Of a stretch of DNA of 34,605 bases, positions 6,872-14,763 are shown in pieces (within the stretch, counting starts at the first letter, position 1; each line of letters starts with the position of its first letter). The stretch is taken from the NCBI GenBank assembly GCA_035476575.1, contig DATILL010000118.1, positions 1-34,605 on the forward strand, in the 5' to 3' direction. The stretch is from DATILL01 sp035476575. Its GTDB lineage: Bacteria > Actinomycetota > Actinomycetes > Mycobacteriales > JACQDL01. A program made the position numbers and the translations under genes. Under the pieces are notes generated by a model. That model was given only the letters and a program-made list of their open reading frames with translations. It did no database searches and had not been told where the DNA came from.

Positions 6872-9571
6872 ATGGCAGGCCGAGGGGACCGGCCGTGGGA
6901 CGGCGTCGGCGCGTCGTCCGTCGCGGTGAGCGAGGCTTTTCGTCGGGCTGACGCCGCGCTGCGCCTGGCCGGGGAGGACCCGGCGCGGGCGCGGGTGGAC
7001 GCGCGGGGTGCGTTGGTGCTGGCGCGTCAGGCGGGGGATGGTGCGGCTGCGGCGCAGGCGGAGCGGGCGTTGGGGATGGCGGCCCGGTCCGAGCAGGACG
7101 TGGTCACCGCGGCGGTGCATCTGGGCCGGGCCGTCAGGCTGGCCGAGCAGGCCGGGGAGGTCGGGCTGGCGGCTCAGGTGCGGGTCAGCCGGGCGTTGGC
7201 GTTGGCGTACGCGGGCCGGATCGACGCCGCGCATGAGGACCTGGACCGGGCGGCCGAGGTGCTGGGTGGCGCCGACCTGGCCCGGGTGGAGCTGCAGCGG
7301 GCCGGCATCCTGCAGATGCAGGGCCGGCTGGAGGAGGCGGACGAGCGGTTCGGGCGGGCGCTGCCGCTGCTGACCCGGGCGGGGGACCGGGAGGCGCTGG
7401 CGATCTTGTACAACAACCGGGGGCTGCTGCGGTCCCGGCGTGGGCTGCTGGCCCGGGCCGAGGCCGACCTGCGGCAGGCGGTGGTGCTGCACCAGCAGTT
7501 GGGCCACCTCACCGCGGCGGGCGAGGTCAGCCAGAACCTGGGCCTGGTGGCCGCCCGGCGTGGTGACGTGATGGCCGCGCTGGAGGCGTTCGAGGAGGTC
7601 GACCAGGTCCTGGCCCGGTCCGGCGCGGTGGACGCCGTGGGGCTGTTGGACCGCAGCGAGGCGCTGCTGGCCGGCCGGCTGCTGGTGGAGGCCCGGGCGA
7701 CCGCCGAGCGGGCGGTGGACGAGCAGGAGCGGCGCAACCTGACCGCCTACCTGGCCGAGGCGCGGCTGGTGCTGGCCCGGGTGGCACTGTGTGAGGGCCG
7801 CTACGCCGAGGCACGGGAGCTGGCCGAGCGGTCTGGCCAGGCCTTTGCCCGGCAGCACCGGGCCAGCTACCGGGCGCTGGCCGCCGACGTGCGGATCCGG
7901 GCGGCGTGGGGGGCCGGGGAGCGCACGCCGACGCTGCTGGCGGCGAGCCGGCGGGTGGCGGCGGAGCTGGAGGCCAACGGTTGGCTGGTGGCCGCGGCCG
8001 ACGCGCGGCTGGTCGCGGCGCAGGTGGCGATCGCGCTCGGCCGGCACCGTACGGCCCGCGCCGAGCTCGCCGGGCTCAGCGTGCCGCGCCGGTACGACCC
8101 GGCCGAGATGCGGTCCCGGGCGTTCTACGGCCGGGCGCTGCTGCACCTGACCGGTGGGGACCGGCGGCGGGCCGACGTCGCCCTGCGGGCTGGGATGGCC
8201 TCGGTCGAGCGGCTGCGGCGGGACCTGTGCGGCACCGAGCTGCGGGCGCACGCCTCGGGCCATGCCACCGACATCGCCACGCTGGGCCTGCGGCTGGCGG
8301 TGGAGGACGGCCGGCCAGCGGGGGTGCTGCGGTGGGCCGAGCGGTGGCGGGCCAGCACCCTGTCGACGCCGCCGGTGGAGCCGCCGCGGGACGAGGAGCT
8401 GGCCGAGGCGCTCGGCCAGCTCCGCCAGCTCGCCAGCACCAGCGGCCTGGCCGGCGCCGGGGTGCGGTCGGCGTCGCGCCAGCGGCGCCAGGTCGCGCTG
8501 GAACGCACCGTACGGCGGCTCGCCCGGGGCCGCCGGCTGGCCGCCCGCTACGAGCCACGGCTGGTCTCGGCCAGCATGATCCGGGCCGAGCTGGGCGACC
8601 AGGCGCTGGTCGAGTGGGTCGACGTCGGCGGCGAGCTGTACGCCGTCGTCCTGACCCGCCGCGGCCAGAGCCTGCACAAGCTGGGCGAGACGGTCGCGGC
8701 GGCGCGCCTGGTGACCACGCAGCGGTTCTGGCTGCGGCGGCTGGTGTACGGCTTCGGCGCGCCCGCGGCGCTGGCCCGGGCCCAGGCCGAGGCCGCCGCG
8801 GCGGCGGAGCGGCTGGACGAGCTGCTGCTCCGGCCGCTGCACACCCTGGTCGAGGACCGGCCGCTGGTCGTGGTGCCCACCGCCGCGCTGCACGCCCTGC
8901 CCTGGACCATGCTGCCGTCCTGCACGGCCCGGCCGGTCAGCATCGCGCCGTCGGCCGGCTGGTGGCGGGCCGCGACCGTGCCGCCCGCCGCCGGGGACGG
9001 GGACCGGGACGGGGGCACGCCCGGGCGGACCGTCCTGGTCAGCGGCCCGGGCCTGGAGCACGGGCCGGCCGAGGTCGAGGCCCTGCGCGCGCTGTACCCC
9101 GACGCCGTCCGGCTTGTTGGGCCGGCCGCCACCACCGGCGCCGTCACCGACGCCCTGGACGGCGCCGGGCTGGCGCACGTGGCCACCCACGGCACCTTTC
9201 GCGCCGACCAGCCGCTGCTGTCCTCGCTCCAGCTCGCCGACGGCCCGATGACCGTCTACGACCTGGAACGGCTGCGGGCCGCGCCGCGGCTGCTGATCCT
9301 CGCCTCCTGCGACGCCGGGCTGTCCGACGTCCTGCCTGGCGATGAGCTGATGGGGCTGGCCGCGTGCGTGCTGGCCCAGGGCACGACCGCCCTGGTCGCG
9401 CCGGTCCTGCCGGTGCCCGACGCCGACACCCGGCCGGTCATGCTCGCCCTGCACCGCCACCTCCGCACCGGACACCGGCCCGCCGCCGCGCTCGCCGCCA
9501 CCCGGACCGAGATGGCCGGCGAGCCACACGCCCTCACCGCCGCGATCTTCACCTGCCTCGGGGCGGGCTAG
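6872..9571 (+). CDS. TPR-CHAT caspase-like protease
   Basis: An 899-aa protein. About residues 10-470 are TPR-type helical repeats, for example YNNRGLLRSRRGLLARAEAD and QNLGLVAARRGDVMAALEAF. The C-terminal third is a CHAT domain (caspase HetF-associated with TPRs): VVVPTAALHALPW, the catalytic His773 in HVATHGTF, and Cys813 in ILASCDAGLSDVLPGDE followed by GLAACVLAQG. CHAT enzymes are cysteine proteases, and several are activated by a TPR-bound signal, as in TPR-CHAT of type III-E CRISPR or gasdermin-linked proteases. The ATG at 6872 is preceded by GGTGGGG; a GTG at 6863 lacks a ribosome site. The divergent S8 gene and upstream helicase operon suggest one functional cluster. No Cas or gasdermin gene is present. 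Confidence 0.88.
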   Translation: MAGRGDRPWDGVGASSVAVSEAFRRADAALRLAGEDPARARVDARGALVLARQAGDGAAAAQAERALGMAARSEQDVVTAAVHLGRAVRLAEQAGEVGLAAQVRVSRALALAYAGRIDAAHEDLDRAAEVLGGADLARVELQRAGILQMQGRLEEADERFGRALPLLTRAGDREALAILYNNRGLLRSRRGLLARAEADLRQAVVLHQQLGHLTAAGEVSQNLGLVAARRGDVMAALEAFEEVDQVLARSGAVDAVGLLDRSEALLAGRLLVEARATAERAVDEQERRNLTAYLAEARLVLARVALCEGRYAEARELAERSGQAFARQHRASYRALAADVRIRAAWGAGERTPTLLAASRRVAAELEANGWLVAAADARLVAAQVAIALGRHRTARAELAGLSVPRRYDPAEMRSRAFYGRALLHLTGGDRRRADVALRAGMASVERLRRDLCGTELRAHASGHATDIATLGLRLAVEDGRPAGVLRWAERWRASTLSTPPVEPPRDEELAEALGQLRQLASTSGLAGAGVRSASRQRRQVALERTVRRLARGRRLAARYEPRLVSASMIRAELGDQALVEWVDVGGELYAVVLTRRGQSLHKLGETVAAARLVTTQRFWLRRLVYGFGAPAALARAQAEAAAAAERLDELLLRPLHTLVEDRPLVVVPTAALHALPWTMLPSCTARPVSIAPSAGWWRAATVPPAAGDGDRDGGTPGRTVLVSGPGLEHGPAEVEALRALYPDAVRLVGPAATTGAVTDALDGAGLAHVATHGTFRADQPLLSSLQLADGPMTVYDLERLRAAPRLLILASCDAGLSDVLPGDELMGLAACVLAQGTTALVAPVLPVPDADTRPVMLALHRHLRTGHRPAAALAATRTEMAGEPHALTAAIFTCLGAG

Positions 9572-9724
9572 GACCGGGCGCTTCACCGACCATCCCGTGT
9601 GCCGTGCCTCACAGGGCATGCCCGCGCGCCGCCGGTATCAACGCGGCCGACGACCCATCCGCCAGGTGTGACGTTCCGTGGCCCCCAGGGCCGCGACACG
9701 TGATCGCCTTGCGAGGAGCCGGAC

Positions 9725-10504
9725 ATGCCCACCGCCGCGCCAAGTGCCACCCCCGGCCGGGGCGTGCTCGTGCTCGGCTTCGACGGGGTCATCTGCGACA
9801 CCTGGCAGGAGCATGCGGTGCTCGCCTGGGGCGCCTACCACGGCTGGCCGCCCGACGCCGGCCCCCACCCGCTGGACGCCGTACCAGCGGATGTCATCGC
9901 GATCGTCCGCACGCTGCGGGGCTTCGTCCGCCACCTCGGCCATCTCCGGGTGCCGCTGATGCCCGGCGCCGACGCCGTACGCACCCAGGAAGACTTCGAC
10001 CGCACCTACGCCCAGCTCGCACCGGACGACGTCACGGACTTCACCCGCCGCGCGGCCCAGTTCCGCGCGGAGATCCGCACCGGCCGGTGGCCGGCCTGGC
10101 TCGCCCTCCACCGGATGTACGACGGCCTGCACGGGGTGCTCTCGGCGTACGGCGGCAGGCTGTACGTCGTCACCGCGCGGGACCGGGGCTCGGTGTGCGC
10201 GCTGCTCGGTGAGTACGGCGTCGGGGTCGCGCCCGACCGGGTGTACGGCGACCAGGAGAGCAAGGACACCGCGCTGGCCCATGTCCAGACCCGGGAATGC
10301 GTCGCGGCCGACAGGCTGTGGTTCGTCGACGACAACCTGGGCAACGTGCTGGCGGCCCGGTCGGCCGGCCACCGCGCGGTCTGGGCGCTGTGGGGCTACT
10401 CGGCGCCGGAGCACTCTGCGCAGGCGGCCCGGCTCGGCGTCGTGACGCTGGCGCTGCCCGACCTGCCGGCCCTGGCGGCTGAGGTCGCCGGCCTCGTCTG
10501 CTGA
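9725..10504 (+). CDS. HAD-superfamily protein lacking the nucleophilic aspartate
   Basis: A 259-aa HAD-like fold. Motif I reads VLVLGFDGVICDT, so the usual DxDG is GxDG: Gly18 replaces the nucleophile while the acid/base Asp20 remains. Motif II (Thr150 in VVTARD), motif III (Lys180 in ESKD) and motif IV (Asp202-Asp203 in WFVDDN) are intact. HAD phosphatases form a phospho-aspartyl intermediate on the missing residue, so this protein should lack normal phosphatase activity yet may still bind a phospho-ligand and metal. GAGGAG upstream of the ATG supports the start. It lies about 150 bp after the CHAT gene on the same strand; no functional link is evident. Confidence 0.8.
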   Translation: MPTAAPSATPGRGVLVLGFDGVICDTWQEHAVLAWGAYHGWPPDAGPHPLDAVPADVIAIVRTLRGFVRHLGHLRVPLMPGADAVRTQEDFDRTYAQLAPDDVTDFTRRAAQFRAEIRTGRWPAWLALHRMYDGLHGVLSAYGGRLYVVTARDRGSVCALLGEYGVGVAPDRVYGDQESKDTALAHVQTRECVAADRLWFVDDNLGNVLAARSAGHRAVWALWGYSAPEHSAQAARLGVVTLALPDLPALAAEVAGLVC

Positions 10505-10530
10505 CCGGCCTCACCCCGTACGGCGCCCCC

Positions 10531-10591
10531 ACTTGTCGTGGGAACTTCCGAACATACCGGGCGCCGAATGACCGACTTTCCCACGACAGGT
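10531..10591. repeat. Inverted repeat, 14-bp arms, between HAD gene and antitoxin remnant
   Basis: ACTTGTCGTGGGAA (10531-10544) and TTCCCACGACAGGT (10578-10591) are complementary with one mismatch and lie 33 bases apart, ending eight bases before the small antitoxin-like ORF. It may be an operator, a long-loop hairpin, or the end of a lost mobile element. Confidence 0.6.
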
Positions 10592-10598
10592 CGAGGTC

Positions 10599-10769
10599 AT
10601 GCCCTTGGCCGAGGTGAAAGCGCACCTGCTGGCGACGCTGGCCGTGCTGAGTGACGCGCACGCCGTCGCCGACCTGCGGGAAGCCGCGGCCTCGCGGGTG
10701 GACGGCGAGATCTACAGCACCGAGGATGTGCTGGCCGACTTCACGGCACGCCGGTCGCAGAGCGCGTGA
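10599..10769 (+). pseudogene. Phd/YefM-like antitoxin remnant with internal deletion
   Basis: A 56-aa ORF beginning MPLAEVKAHL, which resembles the extreme N-terminus of Phd/YefM antitoxins. It then jumps to a segment like their C-terminal half: VLSDAHAVADLREAAASR and GEIYSTEDVLADF, the region that follows the Phd fold and contacts toxin. The roughly 40 middle residues of the DNA-binding domain are missing with the frame kept, so I read it as an internally deleted antitoxin. No toxin gene follows; the DNA downstream is antisense to the truncated Abi-like gene, with a 29-bp overlap. The ribosome site is poor. A short functional toxin-binding peptide cannot be excluded. Confidence 0.45.
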
Positions 10770-11079
10770 CCGAGCTCGACACGGTCGTATGGTCGGGCCC
10801 GGCCAGGCGGGCCATCGGCAAGGATCTGCCGGAGGCGAGGTACCAGCGCTGCTCGTCGAGCTTTCGCGCGGACCAGGCCGTCAGCTCGTCATGCATCGCG
10901 TTGCGGATAGCCACCTCAAGGTCGCCGAGCGTGGCGCCGAACGCCGCAGCGACCTCACGGTTCCATTCGTCGAGCGCTACGGCGCGGACAAGATCACCGC
11001 TCGTGGATGCTCGATACGGAGCGAGACGCTCCACGGACAACCGCTGCTCGATTGTGCGCAGCTCCGCTGGCGTCAGCAC
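10741..11079 (-). pseudogene. Truncated Abi-like (abortive infection family) gene
   Basis: The GTG at 11079 has AAGGAG six bases upstream, and the first 70 or so residues look genuine: LSVERLAPYRASTSGDL, ALDEWNREVAAAFGATLG and DLEVAIRNAMHDELTAW. These resemble the N-terminal region of actinobacterial Abi-family proteins, which I recall as roughly 200 residues or more. After DEQRWY the sequence becomes low-quality and stops at 112 aa, running into the antitoxin remnant. No downstream frame shows the missing C-terminal half. I therefore call a 3'-truncated remnant. The family assignment is from memory of the motif pattern. Confidence 0.5.
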
Positions 11080-11195
11080 CGTAGCTCCTTGTACGACCGG
11101 TCACGAAGACCCCGGTCGCCCTGCCCGTTCGGGTACGCCGCCGGGGTTTGACTGTGGTGACAAATAAGTTGAGTCAACCGGAGCCGGTGGCCGGG

Positions 11196-11295
11196 CTAGA
11201 CCGGGCTGCCGGCGTCGTCGTAGGGGACACTCTCCGCCGTTCGGACAGCGGCCGGCGATCTCGGCAGCCGCCGGGCCGACGTACTCGTTGGCCAT
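11196..11295 (-). pseudogene. Possible frameshifted small ORF downstream of selB
   Basis: From the ATG at 11295 the frame reads MANEYVGPAAAEIAGRC followed by PNGGECP. A one-base shift then gives YDDAGSPV and a stop at 11196-11198. The first part looks like a short actinobacterial protein with two cysteines; without the shift it runs on into compositionally random sequence. No good ribosome site is visible. It lies just after the selB stop. Confidence 0.3.
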
Positions 11296-11319
11296 CGACC
11301 AGCGCACGCCGAGGGGATG

Positions 11320-13179
11320 TCAGCGGAGGGTGCGGCGGCCGTCGGGGAGCTTCTGGGTGCGGCGGCGCGCGTCGAGGTGCTCCAGGAGGGGTACGGCGAC
11401 CCGGCGGGTGGTGCCGAGGGCCTGCCGGGCGTCGGCCACGGTGAACGGCTGCGGCAGCCCGCCGAGAATAGCGACCGCGCGCTCGTCGGCCCCGGGCAGG
11501 AGCACGACACCGTCGCCGAGCAGCAGGAGCCAGCCGGCCCGGGCCGCCGCCGCGAGCTCCCGCGGCCCCAGCCCGAGCGCGGCCAGCCTGGCCGCGTCCG
11601 GGGCGGCGTACGGCGCGGCCGCCAGCTCCGCCGCCAGCGTGGCGACCGCGCCGGCCAGCCTGTCGGGCAGCCGCGACCCGCCGCCGTCGGCCGGTACGAC
11701 GCGCCCGGCCCGGGTGGTGAGCGCCGGCGGGAGCACTGCGGCCAGCAGCCGGGGGCTCGCCAGGCCGAGGGCCCGGGCCGCGGCGTCCACCGGCGGGCCG
11801 GGCTGCAGCGGGTCCTGCTGGCGGTGCGCGGCGACCAGGTCGAGCAGCCGTGCCCGCAGCGCCGCCGCCCGCTCGGCGTGCAGGTACCACTGCCCGTCCA
11901 GAACGGGCAGGTCAGCAGGGACGCCGTGGCCCCAGGCCCGCAGGTCTGCGACGCGCACCAGACCGCGCCGGGCGACCTCGCCGAGCGGGTCGGGCCGGCC
12001 GTCCAGCGCGTCCAGCACGGCGGCCCGCCGGGCGGCGTCGCCGCGCCGGGACAGCGGTGGCGGGGCGACGTCCAGGGTCAGCACGCCGGCCGGCGCGCGG
12101 TGCGAGCCCGGGTCGCGCAGCAGCGCGCGGTCGCCGACCCGCAGCGGCAGCGGCGTGGCGAGGGTGAGCCGGGCGGTGTCCGCGCCGAGCGGCCGGACCC
12201 GGACTCCCACCGCGGCCGAGCCGACGTGCAGCACGAGCTGCCCGGCCCGCCGTTCGGCCAGCCGGCCGCTGTGTCCGCCATCGGGTCCGGTGTTGGGTCC
12301 GGTGTTGGGTCCGGCATCGAGGCGGACGTCGACGACCGTCGTGGCCCGGAAGGCGCCCGGGGTGAGCAGGGCGTCGCCGCGCCGCAGCTCGGCGGTGCTG
12401 ACGCCGCGCAGGTTCAGTGCCACCCGGGCCACCCCGCTGGCCTCGTCGACCGTGCGGCCGAGCGCCTGCACCCCCCGGACGGTGACGGTAGGCCCGCCGG
12501 AGCCCGTCTGGCGGGCGCCGGCCAAGCCCGTCTGGCGGGCGCTGGCCGAGCCCAGCTCCAGCCGGTCCCCCGTGCGGACGGTGCCGGCCGGCAGCGTTCC
12601 GGTGACCACGGTGCCAGCGCCCCGGATGGTGAAGCAGCGGTCGACCCATAGCCGGACGTCGGCGTCCGGGTCCGGCGCGGGCAGCCGGCCGGCCAGCGCG
12701 GCAAGCGCCGTCCGCAGCTCCGCGAGCCCGGCGCCGGTCGGGGCGCTGACCGCGACCGCCGGTACGTCGCCCAGCGGAGTGGCCCGGATCCGCTCCAGCG
12801 CCTCCTCCGTGGCCAGCTCGGGGTCGGCCAGGTCACACCGGGTGACCGCGAGGACGCCGTGCCGCACGCCGAAGGCGGCCAGCGCGGCCAGGTGCTCCTC
12901 CGACTGCGGCATCCAGCCCTCGTCGGCGGCCACCACGAACAGCACGGCCGGCACCGGCCCCACCCCGGCGAGCATGTTGGGGACGAACCGCTCGTGCCCT
13001 GGCACGTCAACGAACGCGACGTCGCCGCGGCCGGGCAGGCTGGTCCAGCAGAAGCCGAGGTCGATGGTCAGGCCGCGGCGGCGCTCGGCCTCCCACCGGT
13101 CCGGCTCCATCCCGGTCAGAGCCCGGACCAGCGTCGACTTGCCATGGTCCACGTGCCCGGCGGTGGCCACCACGTGCAT
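11320..13179 (-). CDS. selB: Selenocysteine-specific elongation factor SelB
   Basis: A 619-aa translational GTPase that delivers Sec-tRNA to the ribosome at UGA codons marked by a SECIS hairpin. G1 is GHVDHGKST (8-16), G3 is DVPGHERF and G4 is the TRCD variant of NKxD. EF-Tu-like domains II and III follow (FTIRGAGTVVTGTLPAGTV), and the C-terminal third holds the winged-helix modules of SelB. The ATG at 13179 has GGAG six bases upstream. It starts two bases after the selA stop, so selA-selB is one operon with the selB ribosome site inside the end of selA. Both partners it needs, tRNA-Sec and SelD, are in this window. Confidence 0.95.
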   Translation of the reverse strand: MHVVATAGHVDHGKSTLVRALTGMEPDRWEAERRRGLTIDLGFCWTSLPGRGDVAFVDVPGHERFVPNMLAGVGPVPAVLFVVAADEGWMPQSEEHLAALAAFGVRHGVLAVTRCDLADPELATEEALERIRATPLGDVPAVAVSAPTGAGLAELRTALAALAGRLPAPDPDADVRLWVDRCFTIRGAGTVVTGTLPAGTVRTGDRLELGSASARQTGLAGARQTGSGGPTVTVRGVQALGRTVDEASGVARVALNLRGVSTAELRRGDALLTPGAFRATTVVDVRLDAGPNTGPNTGPDGGHSGRLAERRAGQLVLHVGSAAVGVRVRPLGADTARLTLATPLPLRVGDRALLRDPGSHRAPAGVLTLDVAPPPLSRRGDAARRAAVLDALDGRPDPLGEVARRGLVRVADLRAWGHGVPADLPVLDGQWYLHAERAAALRARLLDLVAAHRQQDPLQPGPPVDAAARALGLASPRLLAAVLPPALTTRAGRVVPADGGGSRLPDRLAGAVATLAAELAAAPYAAPDAARLAALGLGPRELAAAARAGWLLLLGDGVVLLPGADERAVAILGGLPQPFTVADARQALGTTRRVAVPLLEHLDARRRTQKLPDGRRTLR

Positions 13180-13181
13180 CG

Positions 13182-14576
13182 CTATCTCCGTCCCGGGTGA
13201 GCGTCGCCCGCGCGGCGTACGGCGTCCGCTAGGAGCTGGTCGCTGGCCGGCTCCACGGTGCGCAGGTCGAGCAGGGTGCGGTCGCGCTCCACCCGGGCGA
13301 GCACCGGCGGCTCCCCCAGCCGCAGCGGCTCGGCGTACCAGGTGGGCAGGCTCACCGCCACGCTCGGCAGGGTGACGCCCGGTGCCCCGCCGCCGCCGAC
13401 GGCGGACTCGCACTCCGCCACCTCCGCCGTACAGCCGGCGGCGCACAGCTCGTCGACCAGCCGGCCGGCCCGCGCCCGCAGTACGGCGACGTCGGCGGTG
13501 AGCATCCGGCGTACCGGCGGCTCGGGACCGCGCAGCGTCGCCTCCAGCGCGGCCAGGGTGAGCTTGTCGACCCGCAGCGCCCGCGCCAGGGGGTGCCGGC
13601 GCAGCCGGGTGACCAGGGCGGCCCGGCCGAACAGCAGGCCGCACTGCGGGCCGCCGAGCAGCTTGTCGCCGCTGGCACAGACCAGGTCGGCGCCGTGGGC
13701 GAGCGCGGTGGCGACGTCCGGCTCGGCCGGCAGCAGCGGGTCCGGGGCGAGCAGGCCCGAGCCGACGTCAACGACCAGCGGTACGGCGTGCCGGGCGCAG
13801 AGCGGGGCGAGCTCGGCGACCGCCACCGCGGCGGTGAACCCGCTGATCACGAAGTTCGAGGGATGGACCTTGAGCACCGCGCCGACGCTGCCAGCCGGGG
13901 CGCCGTCGAAGATGCTGCCGGGGGCGCCGTTCGGGGTGTCGCTGGGGGTGTCGCTGGGGGTGTCGTCGAGGGCGGCGGCGTAGTCGGCCAGCGCGGTGCG
14001 GTTGGTGGTGCCGACCTCGCGCAGCCGGGCGCCGGTCGACGCCAGCAGGTCGGGTATCCGGAACCCGTCGCCGATCTCGACCAGCTCACCGCGGCTGAGG
14101 ACGACGTCGCGGCCCTGCGCCAGGGTGGTCGCCGCCAAGACGAGCGCGGCGGCGTTGTTGTTGACGACGTGAACGGCCTCGGCGGTGGGCACGGCCGCGG
14201 CCAGCGCCTGGGCGGCGCCCTCGCCCCGCCGGCCGCGGCGCCCGGTGGCCAGGTCCAGCTCGACGTCGGTGGTGCCGGCCGCGGCGGCCAGCGCGTCGAC
14301 CGCCGCCGCGGACAGCGGCGCCCGGCCCAGGTTGGTGTGCACGATCACGCCGGTCGCGTTGAGCACCGGGCGGAGCGTCGCCGCATGCGCCGGGAGCGCG
14401 GCGACTGCGGCGTCGGCGACCGCCTCGGGAGTGATCTCGCCCTGCCGGGCCTGGCCCTGCGCGGCCACAACCGCCGCCTTGACAGTGGCCCGGCCCAGGC
14501 GGTCCGCCGCCGCCGCCAGCCGCGGCTCGACCAGCAGGCTGTCGGTGCGGGGGATCCGGCGGCGCCGACTGTCCAC
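13182..14576 (-). CDS. selA: L-seryl-tRNA(Sec) selenium transferase SelA
   Basis: A 464-aa PLP enzyme that converts Ser-tRNA(Sec) to selenocysteinyl-tRNA(Sec) with selenophosphate. The fold-type I signature is clear: NATGVIVHTNLGRAPLS, VNNNAAALVLA, VDVGSGLL and the PLP lysine Lys305 in SGDKLLGGPQCG. The length matches bacterial SelA. A short repeat insertion (DTPSDTPSDTPNGAPG) lies mid-protein. Translation starts at the GTG at 14576, with no good ribosome site but a TAGCCT box six bases upstream, so the transcript may be leaderless. The repeat array at 14594-14763 lies directly upstream. SelB follows in the same operon. Confidence 0.95.
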   Translation of the reverse strand: MDSRRRRIPRTDSLLVEPRLAAAADRLGRATVKAAVVAAQGQARQGEITPEAVADAAVAALPAHAATLRPVLNATGVIVHTNLGRAPLSAAAVDALAAAAGTTDVELDLATGRRGRRGEGAAQALAAAVPTAEAVHVVNNNAAALVLAATTLAQGRDVVLSRGELVEIGDGFRIPDLLASTGARLREVGTTNRTALADYAAALDDTPSDTPSDTPNGAPGSIFDGAPAGSVGAVLKVHPSNFVISGFTAAVAVAELAPLCARHAVPLVVDVGSGLLAPDPLLPAEPDVATALAHGADLVCASGDKLLGGPQCGLLFGRAALVTRLRRHPLARALRVDKLTLAALEATLRGPEPPVRRMLTADVAVLRARAGRLVDELCAAGCTAEVAECESAVGGGGAPGVTLPSVAVSLPTWYAEPLRLGEPPVLARVERDRTLLDLRTVEPASDQLLADAVRRAGDAHPGRR

Positions 14577-14582
14577 CCGGCC

Positions 14583-14588
14583 AGGCTA
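14583..14588 (-). promoter_or_regulatory. Candidate -10 box of a leaderless selAB transcript
   Basis: On the minus strand TAGCCT ends six bases before the selA GTG, which fits the -10 to +1 spacing of leaderless actinobacterial genes. The nearest array site (core 14598-14604) would then overlap the -35 region. Confidence 0.35.
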
Positions 14589-14593
14589 GCGCC

Positions 14594-14763
14594 GTGTGGT
14601 CACCACTCGGCGTTGTGGTCACCTCTCGTTGCCCAGGGACGACGTGTGGTCACCTGTGCGCTTTGTGGTGACCTGTCGTGGTCTCGGCCGCCCGTGTGGT
14701 CACCTATCGGCGTTGTGGTGACCTGTCGTTGTGTGGGACCAACGTGTGGTGACCTGTCGTGTC
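14594..14763 (-). repeat. 50-bp-period array of GGTSACC sites upstream of selA
   Basis: Seven copies of TGTGGTSACCT (read on plus; the first ends in CCA) begin at 14595, 14614, 14645, 14664, 14695, 14714 and 14745. Spacing alternates strictly 19 and 31 bp, so the unit is 50 bp. Between paired sites the sequence is mostly TCGGCGT-like; the 12-14 bp between units is variable. Read toward selA the sites are AGGTSACCACA. The same array precedes selD. Candidate roles are operator cluster, structured leader DNA or a dispersed repeat family. Confidence 0.8.

Noticed and set aside
6872..9571. Type III-E CRISPR (craspase) or gasdermin module
   Set aside because: A TPR-CHAT protein is present, but there is no gRAMP/Cas7-11, CRISPR array, Csx30 or small hydrophobic gasdermin-like gene beside it.
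6779..9619. Upstream extension of the S8 protease frame to 1277 residues
   Set aside because: The extension is entirely antisense to the CHAT gene. The protease domain and ribosome site begin at 6775-6778.
14594..14763. CRISPR-like look of the array upstream of selA
   Set aside because: The variable stretches between repeats are only about 12-14 bp, too short for spacers. The repeat itself contains two copies of one motif, and no cas gene is present.
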